Below, piece after piece: positions 1 to 12,010 of a stretch of DNA of 64,000 bases. The number at the start of each line of letters is the position of its first letter. Positions within the stretch are counted from its first letter, which is position 1. The translations under genes were made by a program, and so were the position numbers. Below the pieces are notes generated by a model, which was not told where the DNA came from, ran no database searches, and saw only the letters and a program-made list of their open reading frames with translations. Source of the stretch: Pseudoscleropodium purum (taxonomy: Eukaryota; Streptophyta; Bryopsida; Hypnales; Brachytheciaceae); NCBI GenBank assembly GCA_963969395.1, contig OZ017797.1, positions 13,392,001 to 13,456,000 on the forward strand, given 5' to 3'.

Positions 1-1630
1 CAACCTCTAGTTCATAGCACCTAGCCTTTGCTAGAACTCTGAGCTAGTTTTTTGTACCTCTATTATTTGAAATATATCTTAATCTTGGACAAACTCTTGT
101 CTTGTGTCTTTTGGAGATTTTCTCTACATTTTGTTCTATTCTAGTTCTTCCTTGATAAAGTGCACCCATAATCACTATTAGTAGAAATTGTTTTTACTTA
201 TGATTATCAAGCATACAATATTTTATTGAATTTTATTGATAAGTAAAAGAGGATGCCAATATACTTTGAAAATGTATAGTTCCTTAGATTTACAAAAGTA
301 GATTTTTGGACATTTTGTTGCATCCCATTTTTTATTCAGAGATGATTTTTATTTTAAAAAAGTTTGCTTGCTGATGTACTTCACTAGTAGTTAATTTAGA
401 AACAACAAGAAACCCGCTATAGGGTGCATTTTAAATGCTGGAGCTAATACTTTAAAAAATATTCAAGTTATCATTGCATCACTTTTTTGAAGCGTACTAT
501 ATTACAACTACTATATAATATATTATAATGATTCATAGTATATAATTTGTAAATCTACACAATGAATAGTCTAAGCAAGAAGAGGAGGAACATGTATAAG
601 GAGCTTCCATTTTCCATGTGTAAATAGACAAATTAATGAACAACTTGTGTATGTATATATTCAAGTGTTTTTTTAGGTATGAACTATCATTGTAATATAC
701 CATGAATCCTAAACTCTGAAACTAGTCTATTTGCCACTATATTTTTAAGATTTTAGAATCCTAAGCCACTACATTTGTAAATGCATAAGTCAAGCTTAGC
801 TAGTGTAGTACTACTTGTGATTTTTTTATATGATTCATGTATATGATATGTTTATATGAATTGTTTGATATATGATGTTTGTATATGCGTTGTTTGTGTA
901 GGTTGTGTTCAATAGTGGTTAGAGTGTACACATTATATTGATCACCCCAAAAATTGCATATATAAACTTTTGAATTACAAGAAGGACATGATTAAATGCT
1001 CCAAATTTCAATTTCAACTACAAATAGGGTGTAGGAAAATGGGCAAAAAGTAGAAGTAGAAAAAAATAGGAATGTATCTATTGTAAAATAATAGAAAAAT
1101 AGATTCTATAATAAAAGGTTTAATGCATGTATATATGAATTATAAGGTATAATGAAGTACTTGGTTTTGCTTCGAATCATCATATCTCAAGGACTAAAAA
1201 GAATTCAACTTTGAACCTTCTCAAATGACACACATGATTACTTGCACATTCCCAAATATATCTTAAAAACTTGACTATCATGTATATGTTCCATCTATCT
1301 ATTACATTAAGTGCGGAATGTCACAACCCTTGTTAAGACTTCTATCACAAAATTCATCACATTTTCATATGAGAGAAATATCATCCAATTATTTCATCCA
1401 ATATTCATGATGAAAATTTAGAGCATGACGATTCATTGCAATTTGAAATTGCTAGTACATATTTATGTACATATTTGATTGATCTAACTTCCACATGTTA
1501 TAAAAGCCCATCCGTCTCCAAAATAGCATCTTTAGAGAGTTGGAGAGATGATTGTAGTTGGTCAAATTGACACAAGCATTAATTTGATTTATCCTCTACA
1601 TATTCAATCCATCAATACCTTAAGATAGAT
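1..1630. other. AT-rich intergenic DNA, no gene seen
   Basis: I see no open frame with coding character and no RNA gene here. A short stretch near 220-300 resembles the middle of the GTGGGTACC-ended repeat family found at 4.5, 26.0 and 26.9 kb, but it is too decayed to bound. Confidence 0.5.
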
Positions 1631-1631
1631 T

Positions 1632-1830
1632 GTTAGTTTTATTTGTTTGTTTGTTATATGGAGATCTCGTGGACCATGAATCCCCCAATCATGTTCTTGG
1701 TACCGTTCGAAAGCCCTCAGCAAGGAGGGGTGCTCAAGCTTTGTTTCGTGGCATTCCAATTCATAATGTGAAAGTTATTGAACTTCAAAGTGTCCCATAT
1801 GAATTTCTTTTTAAATTGAAAATGACTTTT
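1632..1830. repeat. Interspersed SINE-like repeat, copy 1
   Basis: About 160 bp matches a segment at 20055-20215 and more weakly 53290-53460. Shared landmarks in order are a T-rich GTTAGTTTT start, a block close to GAAAGCCCTYRGCRAGGAGG, then CAAGCTT and a GAAAGTTATTGAA end. The 72-codon frame across it is not conserved in the other copies, so I treat it as non-coding. Short length, a simple-sequence edge and dispersed copies are what a SINE would show, but no clear Pol III promoter is visible in this copy. Confidence 0.45.
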
Positions 1831-2164
1831 ACAATTATTTTGACATGAGGGACACTAGTTAGATATGAAATTTGCTACTGCGCATACTCTAGTTGTCCAT
1901 CATTTCTTTTTGTTGCAACCTCAGAGGTTATTTGGGGTTGTACCCAAGTGCATCATTTATCCTCCCAGGTACAGTCATCGACAATTTGGCAATCACCATT
2001 TTCTTCAGTTCTGTTTCATGTTTGTTTCACATGCACCCCTCTGCCAAGTTATAAATGTTTCAGAAACCTCTTCTTCTGCAACCACACCCGTGTCCACTGA
2101 CTGAGTGTATCCAGTACTTACAGGTACATAACATTTCAGTGCAGAAATCTTTGCCACCAACCAG

Positions 2165-2456
2165 TGGTGGAATGGGGACTTCAGAAAAATCAGACTCTTC
2201 ATTCCACCATTGATCAATGGGTTTCACCAGCCCCAAGTCCACATGGAAGCCAGCCCTAAATTAAGATATGTTCAAAACAGACACCATGGGAAAATAGACT
2301 GACCATTACATGGTGGAATGGGGACTCCAGAAAAATCAGACTCTTCATTCCACCATTGATCAATGGGCTTCACCAGCCCCAACTCCACATGGAAGCCAGC
2401 CCTAAATTAAGATATGTACAAAACAGACACCATGGGAAAATAGACTGACCATTACA
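2165..2456. repeat. Tandem pair of a 146-bp unit carrying a foldback-MITE half
   Basis: Two nearly identical units (2165-2310 and 2311-2456) repeat head to tail. Each begins TGGTGGAATGGGGACT and contains the GGAAGCCAGCCCTAAATTAAG end. The same sequence forms one arm of the hairpin element at 40058-40237, so each unit is a truncated copy of that foldback family plus flanking DNA, later duplicated in tandem. Confidence 0.7.
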
Positions 2457-3129
2457 AATGAGTGCATGTATTTTTTTTTTCCTTTCTTATATAGTTATAC
2501 TGACAACTTAAGCTTAGTTTGTGTACTCTGTCTGTGAGTCCTTGTGAAGATTGGTGCGCACAAGGTCTGACAGATTCACAGTGAATGTTGCAGGTATGAT
2601 TGAACTTCCAGAGTAACTTCAAATTCCTCAAAATTCTCTCGTGCAGTGAGTGAGAGGCTGTGTCTTCAATTGTCAGCCAAAGTATCTCAAGCGCAGAGTT
2701 AGCGGAAGCCAAGTATACTCGAGCCACCAATAACTGACGAAATAAGCAACTGTGGACATGATGTAGTGTACTTGAAGGAAAAGGAAAATTCTGTGCAGGT
2801 GCAAAGACAGAGATGATGGGGAATTGGGGATTGCCCAAATTCAGGTAATTTTATCACTTGAAGTCAATTTACAGTGAATTTAGCAGGCAAAAGTTGCACT
2901 TGATCCATGTCCAACATGTAGTGTGGAAAACTGCTTACAGAGAGAATAACTCATGTTCAGGGTGGTCATGGAAAATGAGAGCCATGTGTCATGGCCTTTT
3001 GGTATACATGTAAAATTTGGATATGTTGTTATTACGCACTCAAGGTGTATAGTGACACTTTGTGTCACTATGCACTTCCCCCTCAATTTTTATTTTACCA
3101 CCCCCACTTATCATTTAGAATTTGATTTA

Positions 3130-3470
3130 AATTTTTTTATCTCACCTCCTCTCACCCCCACCCCCTCTTGTAATCTTTAGAATCAAAGTTCTTGACAAAC
3201 AATATGGGATAATTGATCCTATATCCAATACTATATCCGTATTCAGTATCCATATTTAATATCTGTATTCAGTATACGTATTTAGTACTCATATCCAATA
3301 CCCGTATCCATACTCGTATTTGTATTTTATATTTGAACGGCTCAAATTAAATTTCACAAGATCAACATCTTGTGATTTTTAGAGAAATCAATGTTAATTT
3401 TGAGGGTAAGCATTTTTTTTCAAAAAAAATCAACGGCTCACAAATTTTTTAAGAGAGGAGGGGGGGGAAC
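3130..3470. repeat. Degenerate TATCCA-type array bounded by G/C runs, copy 1
   Basis: A roughly 12-bp degenerate motif of the form GTATCCATATTTA recurs from about 3215 to 3340. It is followed by an AACGGCTC...ATCAACATCTTGTGA segment and a GGGGGGGG run; a C-rich run lies on the other side. The same order appears inverted at 17035-17410, showing that the whole block, not only the simple array, is an interspersed element. Confidence 0.6.
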
Positions 3471-3746
3471 TAATGGGAAACTGGGGTGGCAGGCAAGTTT
3501 CAGTGTACAGTAATACTTTAGCCAACATTAATCCCAAAAACAACAACAAAAATGATTCTCATTGGCTGCTACACTTGAGCCACCCTAAGCTTACTGACTG
3601 GTTATGGGGTGCTGGTTGGTTTGGGGAGGCTCTACCAAGGTTTAGGCAGGGTCAAGTCAGAAGCAGAAGGGCGTGGGGCATTATCAGAAGAGACTTGTTG
3701 TAACTTGGCTATTGCTCAGTACTGCTGTACCATTGTTGGAGGTACA

Positions 3747-4403
3747 TTAACCCCTAAATGCCCAAGGCCTGTTTCGACCTTCTTGGAATTTGTTCGAAAT
3801 TGAACAAAATACCAACATTTTGATAAGTAGTATCAATTTTTTTTTTGAATTGTAATCGTACAAATTTGAACTAGACATGTTAGAGATCTTATAGGAAAAA
3901 AAACACAACAATATCACTTATAGAGTGAAAGATTATAATGTTTGAGCATGAGGGTGTTAAAACTGCAAAAGTGATGTAAAAATTTTCAATCTTTTTTTCA
4001 CAAGTTAAATCTAAAAAGTTGGTGACCAAAAAAATATGAAGTTAAAGGGCCTAAAATGTATAACCCCAATCAATTTATAGCTTCTTAAAATCTACTCTAG
4101 AATTTTTTTTAAATGAATTTTGAATGTGATGTTTTCTCCAAGATCTAGTGTATTTGAGGCTCATTTCCAAGAGCTCTCAACACTATAGGAAGTCAAGATT
4201 GCAATGGGTACCCTTGAACAAAATCTTGAATAGAAAAATCACTATCATTTATTTTCAAAATCAAATATTTGATGCAAAAACTAGACTTCAAGAAGAACTT
4301 TCTAAAAATAGAAAATACTAAAAGTAGCAAATTGGTTAGATTTTATTCAACTTTAAAGTATTGAAAACACCAAATTTGGATGCCTTGGGCATTTAGGGTT
4401 TAA
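3747..4403 (-). mobile_element. TTAA-flanked piggyBac-like MITE, family A copy 1 (inverted)
   Basis: A 657-bp element bounded by TTAA on each side. Its left end is TTAACCCCTAAATGCCCAAG and its right end is the inverted complement GCCTTGGGCATTTAGGG(T)TTAA. The interior is AT-rich with no usable frame and matches the other three family A copies in reverse orientation. TTAA target duplication plus termini beginning CC is the hallmark of the piggyBac superfamily; assignment of this family rests on those ends only. Confidence 0.7.
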
Positions 4404-4465
4404 GTTAAGTTGCTTGTGTAAGTCCCTAACCTTGTGCACCATTTTAGATGCACAATAGCACATAA

Positions 4466-4750
4466 GGTGGGTACCCCCAAAACCAAAATTCTTTGCTATT
4501 GTCCCTAGGTACTATTAAACTGCTGAAATTTTCATATTTTCTTATTGATAAGTGAAAGGAGGCTCCAACACACCAAAGAATTTGACATTTGAATATTGTA
4601 TGCAAAAGTTAAGAGGGATCAAAGAGTTTTTTGGTCAATGTTCAAGAATTGTTTCTTCAACAGATGTGCATATTGATTTTGAAGATGTACACAAAGTGAT
4701 GATGTTGGTTTTTAGAAAGAGTGATGATTATGGGTGTACCTACCTTATAG
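4466..4750 (+). mobile_element. GTGGGTACC-ended MITE, family E copy 1
   Basis: About 285 bp starting GTGGGTACCCCCAAA and ending GGGTGTACCTAC, so the ends are short imperfect inverted repeats. The interior is shared with 25978-26273 and 26838-27135. A 67-codon frame lies inside but is not intact in the other copies. Superfamily is unknown because a target duplication could not be settled by eye. Confidence 0.6.
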
Positions 4751-4754
4751 TGTA

Positions 4755-5690
4755 AGAAACTTGGAACTACAACCATATGTTAGGATATCAAAAAAATTCA
4801 TCAGAAATCATAATGTTTGTATAACATTCTAGAGAATTCTTATTGAATACCTGGCTTGTAAATTGCCACAAAGAATATGCCTTAACCCCTTTAGGATTGT
4901 AGCAGGCCAAACTGGCCTATAATTTACAATACAAAAAAATCTGCATACTCCATTGCTTGGGCGTTGAAGGATTAGGGCATCCACATGAAGACATGCCTAA
5001 AGGGTCCGCCAAATGCAATTTTGGCGTGTGGTTTTGTAGACCAGGGCCTCACTACTCTTCTTGTGTCCTACGGCAGACAAGCCAAGAAGGGGCTCCTACT
5101 GCGGTATGCTATGTGAAGTAGTTTAGTTGCCTAAGTATCAAATTGTAAAAATTTGACCTTTAATTCATTGAGAACAATGAATCCAACAACCACATCACAT
5201 AGTTTGGAAGGCATCTCCAACTTCGATTGAATTTCATTTGACTAGAGAAGCTCTTTAAGGTAGGAGGTTGTAATTGTGACCCTCTCCTTGCAACCACCCC
5301 ATAGCTAATTGTAAAATGGATGGGAGGTGATCTTTAAATGAACCACTGTTGCTATTGAATGAATCAAGAAAAATTTACTTATTTTATTCCAAGAGCCAAT
5401 CATTTCCTCCACAGTTCAGAAATCGCTTTAGAAGTTGCAAGGGGACAGATTTTGGGAGACCTTTGGTCACATATAGGTACCCACTACAGAAATCTTTGAA
5501 AATTCATAATTCATTCAAAAATGCTTCAGAAAATATGAAACCACTTGTATTACGTTAGGCATCCATTTTCCTTTCTCTGAAAAATGAGTTGAAAATATTT
5601 TTGTTCATGCAAACCTATGAAAAAGGCAGATCAACCCCCAAAGGATCACCTCTAGAGCCTCCTACATTATATCCATATGGGGTGGTAGGA
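4755..5690. other. Intergenic DNA with one TTAACCCC terminus
   Basis: No gene is seen. TTAACCCCTTTAGGATTGTAG begins at about 4883 and looks like the end of another TTAA-flanked element related to the end at 8398-8412; the matching opposite end was not found. A slightly GC-richer stretch at 4970-5110 carries no usable frame. Confidence 0.4.
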
Positions 5691-5697
5691 GGTAGAA

Positions 5698-6030
5698 CAA
5701 TCCATGTGGGACATGTAAATTAGAATTAGTAGGAGCTCAATCACTCATAATTAAGTGAAAAGTAGGAAGTGTGTTTGAAGTAAAATTTCAAACCTCTTTT
5801 AGACATAATAAAATAATTTTTTTTCAAAAAAATTTGAACTAAGAAAATTTGAAAAATAAAAATGACTTGCACCTCTAAAAATCCTTTTGAGATTGTGAGT
5901 CTCCAATCAAAAGTTATGGATAAAATTCAAAAAAAGGTTGTTTGAAAATGTAAAAAACAACAACTTTCCAACCTTTTTCTAAATTTTGTCCATAACTTTT
6001 GAATCAAGATAAAGACAATTTTAGGTGGCA
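5698..6030. repeat. Truncated copy of foldback family F
   Basis: This matches the left arm and part of the right arm of the foldback element at 27955-28440: a start like ATGTGGGACATGTAAATTAG, then the AAAGTTATGGATAAAATT and complementary TTTTGTCCATAACTTTT landmarks in the two arms. The right end is missing or diverged. No coding potential. Confidence 0.5.
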
Positions 6031-6983
6031 AGTGTTAGAACTATTTACATTAAGTGATTGTAAGTTGTTACTAAAAAATCAATGAAAAAAATTCAACTGT
6101 GTATTATTGTAAAATTTTATGTCACTTTGCAAAAAAAATTTGAATATTTGTAGTAAAATCATAATTTTTAGGCCTTATATTCTGCAATTTTGGTATTTTA
6201 TGATAAGAGCAAATTCTTTATATTTTTTTATATCAAGAATGATCAACAAAAATGTTGAAAAATTAAGTTCTTTCACTATATTTATATTCAAAGATATATT
6301 TAGGATGGTATTCTTCACTAGATGCAACAAATAGACTAATATTAGAAAAAAAGTTTGTTGTAATAAAAGAACTTTTTTTCTAAAACAATTATAATAAAAT
6401 TCCTACATGTATTTTTAGGTACAAAATATGCTAGGATTCTTAATTAAATTTAGATATTGATTACAAACATTCAATGACTCATTTATTTGTAAGCTAAAAT
6501 TACATTGTAATAAAGATTTGATTGTTTGTTGCAATATAAGTATAAGTGTTAATGGGCTAGAAAGTTTAAAAAATAATAATCTTTGAAATACATAACACAC
6601 ACAAATTTTGTTCATCATTTATTCGTTCATTAAAATGAATAGAATGTTTTCTAATTGTTGATAGTGATTTAGAATTATTTTTACTGCCATTTCTAATTAT
6701 TGAATAGTTTATTAATGAAATACCATATTTTTCAATTTTTAAGTATTTCAAAAAATTAATTAATTAATTTTTAGTTTGTTTAAGACCAATTTCTATATTA
6801 CATAATACTTTTACTATCAAGATTTGCAAAATCATTTTCATTATTTTTTGAAAAAATTTGAACAATGTTTGTATTAATTTAGTTTAATTTTTTAAATTTT
6901 AATGACAATACTGAAGTTCTTATATAAATACAAAAAGACATTCTTGTATAAAGACCTAAACATTTATACTATTTCTATATTAG

Positions 6984-8412
6984 TTAACTCCTAAAGTCCC
7001 AAGGCCATTTTTCTATCAAAAACCACTCAAAACTGCCATTTTTGGTGCATTCATCCAAGAAAAGAAAAAAAATCATTTTATTAGAATCTAACCATAGGAT
7101 CTTGTAGTCCACTTGTCAGAGCTCATATGGTAAAAATTTCATGAAGTTTGACCCTATAGATTGAAAAATATTAGCATTCAAAGTTGAAAAAGAAAGTTTT
7201 TGTGAACATTGGCTTGCAATTTCAAATGACTTTGACCACCAATTGTGGAATTTTTTTGCACTATAGACTTTGAATTTTAAATTTTTTATGTTGAAGAATT
7301 GAGTTGAAAGTCTAGGATAAATTTTTTTTTTAAAATAACTTGATTTTCATTCTTTAAGAAAATGCTAAGTAGAAGTAGGTCCAAGATTGGAAAAAAAACT
7401 AAATCATTAATAACTCCAAGATGGGATTGAAAGACAATAATTAAAATGGTGAGATTGTTTTAGCAAGAAAATACAACATTCTCAAAAAAAAAATTGTGAA
7501 AAATTGTAAAAATTACATTCAGAAATGAATCCTACAAGTTATTTTTTCAAGAAGATATTGAAATTGCCCGAAAAACAAGATTGTCCTTAACTTTCTCATT
7601 ATTAGTCCAAATAGAACAAATCAAAGCTTCACATATAGACAAAAAGAAAATTTTTTTAGGGGATAAAAATCAAAATTGATTTTGATTTTTTGCAATCTTT
7701 TTTGTGTTGCCCGCCGAGTTCAGATTTAGGCTTTTTGTGGTATAACTTTTGCTCCTAGGCACCAAATGAAATAAAAATCATATTCCCACATAGATAATCA
7801 GTTTTTCTATCTTACATGAAAGTTTCAAAACAATTCACCAAAAATTGATGTCACAAGAACCTACCCAAAATTTGATTTGTTCCCTAAGGGGACAATGGGA
7901 ATTCAAGGGTAAAACATAGATTTTTTTTTTAAAAATTCATTCATTTCAATTGACTAATACATCTTTTTAGATTCATTTATTTCATGATTTATATTGTATC
8001 TTTTATTGATTTTAATAGGATTTTAAAATAGAATATAAAATTTAGATTGATTAATTTGCAAAATTGTTTGTCTAAACAATTGAATTTGGTATTGAATCTA
8101 TTTTTTGTTGTAGATTTCATTCAATTTCCATTTTTTCTTTCATTAATTCTTTTCAATTTATAGTCTTTATATTGTGAATCCAAATCTATAACATTGTTTT
8201 ACATTGTTTTAGTTGATATGTAGAACCATTGTTTTAGTTGATATATGTGAAAATGTAAAAAACAACTTTTCAACCTTTTTCTGAATTTTGTCCATAACTT
8301 TTAATTGGAGGCTCATAATTGCAAAAGGATTTTTAGAGATGCAAGTCATTTTTATTTTTCAACTTTTTCGTATTGTTAACTGTAGGCATACTCTATAATC
8401 TTGGAGGGGTTA
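6984..8412. mobile_element. Possible TTAA-bounded element with unequal ends
   Basis: The left boundary reads TTAACTCCTAAAGTCCCAAG and the right boundary reads TCTTGGAGGGGTTAA. The left ~110 bp matches, in inverse orientation, the sequence before the TTAA at 42572 and, more weakly, 19020-19140. A right-arm fragment of foldback family F is nested at 8245-8370. Whether both ends belong to one insertion is uncertain. Confidence 0.3.
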
Positions 8413-8634
8413 ACACCTTGTTTCGAAAACTTGAAGTTAGTTTGGACAAGTGAGAGCTTCTCATGTCACTGAGCTCTTGTATTTACATATAAATATGTTA
8501 GAGCTTCAATAAGCTCCAATTAACATGGTTTTGATCATTTGACATGACTTTATTATAAATATTTTTTAGTTAGTATTATTTTTAATAAGATGCGATATTC
8601 ATAGTACACAGTAATGAATGTAATGTTGACATTC

Positions 8635-9270
8635 AATTAACCTCTAAAGGTTCAAATACCATTTTTTTGGGCAACATAGTGATTTTGGACAACTCAATAC
8701 AAACAAACAAATTAATTCTTTTAAATTTTCACACAATATGTGTCTAAGGAGTAGCTTTGAGGTATAAACATTTTCATAAATTCTGACTACATGGTTAAAA
8801 AGTTGTTGTGTAATATGTACTTTTTTTTATTGCTTAGTAGGTAGCTCAAAAAATTTCTTTAAAAATCATTTAAAAAGAAATTGGGTGTAGATTGTTTATT
8901 GCAACATTGCAACCACTGGGATGGGCATTTTTCAATTCTATAAATAAATTCTTAATAGTTTAGTATTTTAAATCATACTCTACTTCTTTCTACTTATTAT
9001 TTCTTTCAAACATGAATATGGAATATTTTTTTGTTTGAAACTTTTTATAGGTGTTCCCAAATTATTTCTTGAACATACAATAGAGAATGGCAAGTTGCAG
9101 GATCTACTTATTTTTTGTGTAAAAAGTTTAAAAGATGAAATGTAACCATTTGGGAAGAGTTGAAAATACTTCTTTTTGAAATTCAAGAGACTTGATTTTG
9201 CAATTGGTAAGGTTTCTTATTCTAAAATTTTAAGAGGGTGTACTTTAACAAGTCAACTAAAGGATCCTAT
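8635..9270. repeat. Interspersed repeat related to 18650-18900
   Basis: This begins with a TTAACCTCTAAAGG terminus. At 8890-9000 it shares about 110 bp with 18655-18780, including GATTGTTTATTRCAAC and a TGCAACCAYTGGGAT block. No intact frame is present. It abuts the family A element that starts at 9282. Confidence 0.45.
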
Positions 9271-9281
9271 AGTTTGATTTG

Positions 9282-9929
9282 TTAACCCCTAAATGCCAAA
9301 GGCATTGAAATCTAGTGTTTGCAAAACTTTGAAGTTAAATAAAACCTAACCAAGTTGCTATTTTTAGTAATTTATATTTTTAGAAAGTTCTTCTCAAAGT
9401 CTAGATTTATCATCAAAATTCCGATCTTGAAAATAAATGATAGTGAATTTTCTATTCAAGGTTTTGTACAAGGGTATTCATTGCAATCTTGACTTCTCAT
9501 AGTGTTGAGAGAGCTCTTGTAAATGAGCCTCAAATACACTAGGACTTGAAGAAAAAATCACATTCAAAATTCAATTAAAAAAATTGTAGAGTAGATTTTG
9601 AGAAGCCATAAATTGATTGGCATTATTCATATTAGGCCCTTAAACCTCATATTTTTTTGGTCACCAACCTTTTAGGTTTGACTTGTGAAAAGTGTATTGA
9701 AAATTTTTCATAGTTTTAATACACCCATGGTCAAATGTTATAATCTTCCAACTTATAAGTGATATTGTTGTGTTTTTTTTTTCCTATGTGATCTCTAACA
9801 TGTCTAGTTTGAATTTGTACGGTTACAATTCAAAAAAAGTTGATACAACTTATCAAAATGGTGTCTTTTTGTTCAATTTAGAATAAATTTCTAGAGGCTC
9901 AAAACAGGCCTTGGGCATTTAGGGATTAA
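9282..9929 (+). mobile_element. TTAA-flanked piggyBac-like MITE, family A copy 2
   Basis: 648 bp from TTAACCCCTAAATGCCAAAG to CCTTGGGCATTTAGGGATTAA. It is collinear with the copies at 58812 and 62126 and is the reverse complement of the copy at 3747. One base in the left terminus and one in the right differ from the consensus. It is non-coding. Confidence 0.7.
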
Positions 9930-10658
9930 TAGATAAATATACATGGAGATTTTAGCCTTACTTTGGATTTGAATACTTTGAAGTTGTTTTGGATCTAAGA
10001 ACACCGAAAACTTTTAAGAGTTAATTACTTAACATTTTAAAGAATCCTTCTTGAATATCCTATCAATTGATATGAAGAGGATTCCATAACACCTTGATTT
10101 TAAAGTTGTTCTAAAGACAAGAGAGCTTCTCAAGTAAAAGAAGTATCGTCTTCCCATGTGAGTATGTCAGAGCATTAATCTTATTGGTTTGACATGACTT
10201 TTGCTCTAAATAACTACAGAATATTAGTTAGCATAGTTCTCAAAAGATGTGAAAGTACTGGTACCCTAGAACATGTGTTACAGACAAAGCTGAAACCATA
10301 CAAGTTGTGGCTGGTGGTTCGTTTTGTTTTCCGCTGCAATGAAATCCTGTTTCATATGTTTAAAAAAAAACCAAAAAACTCCAAACACAAAACCATACAA
10401 GTAGTAAAAGATACTCCAAGTAAGCTTATGTAAGTAAAATACTAGTGAGCATTTTCCATGATCTCTGCCGGCCTGCATTTATAAATGTGGCAGTCAGTCT
10501 CAAATGAAGTGGCAATTATGTTCTGTAGGCAGCTGGAGTGCTGCCGAAGGAAGGGAGAGGGATGCAAGTGGTGGAGCCTCTTCTCACAATAGGTGATGGT
10601 CCTTTCAAAGTCAGTCTAACTTGCTCATAAGTTACAAGGTACTTTAAGCGCTCAAGCT

Positions 10659-10752
10659 CTAAAATTGTTCACCTCCTCAAATGTACATTATTTTTATATG
10701 TTTTTTTTCTGTTGTAACAACAATGCACATTTGAAGAGGTGAGCAATTTTAG
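10659..10752. repeat. Short perfect-looking hairpin
   Basis: A ~31-bp arm (10659-10690, including TTGTTCACCTCCTCAAATG) is followed by a T-rich loop and its inverse (10722-10752, CATTTGAAGAGGTGAGCAA). Only one or two positions mismatch. It could be a miniature foldback element or, if transcribed, a miRNA-like stem; nothing here shows transcription. Confidence 0.6.
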
Positions 10753-11164
10753 AATTTTATGTCACTTCAACTTCAAAAATTCATATCTAATTTCACAGAG
10801 CTCCCCAAAAAATATAAAATGATTTAGGTTAAATGTCAATTCCACTTGTCTTTCAAAAAGAATTTACTGAGAAATATTTCAATAGTTTCACCTCCCTAAA
10901 ATTCAATTTCAATTCATAAATAGGTGCTTTATGGACCTCCTACTTTACGATGTGCTTGCTTTCTATTTGAGCTCGATGATGCTTCAAAAAAATGATTGAG
11001 CTCTACTTTTAAAACACTTTTAAAACACTTCTATCTCAAATGAAAATGCACTAAATATCCAAAACATATCAATGAAAATCAGCTATTGATGGAAAATGGA
11101 TTGGTTTGGCTCAAATTTCTTTCCATGGGCACTAATGTAAATAGTTGAGTCCAATAATCTTACA

Positions 11165-12010
11165 AACTATCTATTTTGTCATCCAATTTTTTTGGCATAA
11201 TATAGAATATAATTGACAATTTTCATCTTGCATAATTAATATCTAGTTTTTAAATAGTCTCAATCAAGAATACCAAATTTCACTTTCAAAAAAACAAAAC
11301 TCCATTTTTGGTTAATTATTTCATTTAGTACTCGTAATAATTGATTGAAAAACACTGAGTGATGAAATTTTTAATTTAATTGCGTAGATATGTAGGAAAC
11401 ATCCATACGCACATCTTTTCTTTGACAAACATCTTTAAAAAAATTAAGAATTCCCTCTATAGAGATTTTTCTGTTGAGATGACAATGCCCAAATTCTGTA
11501 AAATAGATACCTCTTTGTTGTAAGTAAATATTTCTATTTAACCTTCATATGGTAACTAATTTTGTGCATTAGAATATGTTGATAAAATTACTTTTCCAAA
11601 ATCTAGTTAAAATATAGAGATGTCTATTATACAAAATTTGAACATAGTCACCCAAACATTGAAATCTCTATAGAGGGAATTATGAAACTTTTTTGCAAAT
11701 GAAATCTATATAGAGGGAATTATGAATCTTTTTTGCACATGCTTGCTCAAGAAAAGATTCGTATTAAGGATGTTTCCTACTCATCTACACAATCAAGTTT
11801 AAGAAATTCATCACCAATGATTTTCAATCAATTATAATTCACCCAAAATAAAAATGAAGTTTTGATTTCTTTGAAATTCAAATTTGGTGTGCTTGATTGG
11901 AATTGCATTAGAATTGAATTTTATTTTTGCAAGATAAAAATGTCAATTGTATTCTATATTATGCAAAAACATTTGAATAGCACAACAAAATAGGCAGTTG
12001 GTAGGTTGTC
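11165..12010. mobile_element. Foldback element with ~330-bp inverted arms
   Basis: The left arm (about 11165-11480) and the right arm (about 11665-12005) are inverted copies sharing landmarks such as CATAATATAGAATAYAATTGAC, GTAGGAAACATCC and AATTCCCTCTATAGAGATTT. The right arm holds a ~43-bp tandem duplication of the innermost part (around 11665-11745). The centre has no usable frame. A transcript across it would form a long dsRNA stem. Confidence 0.7.
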
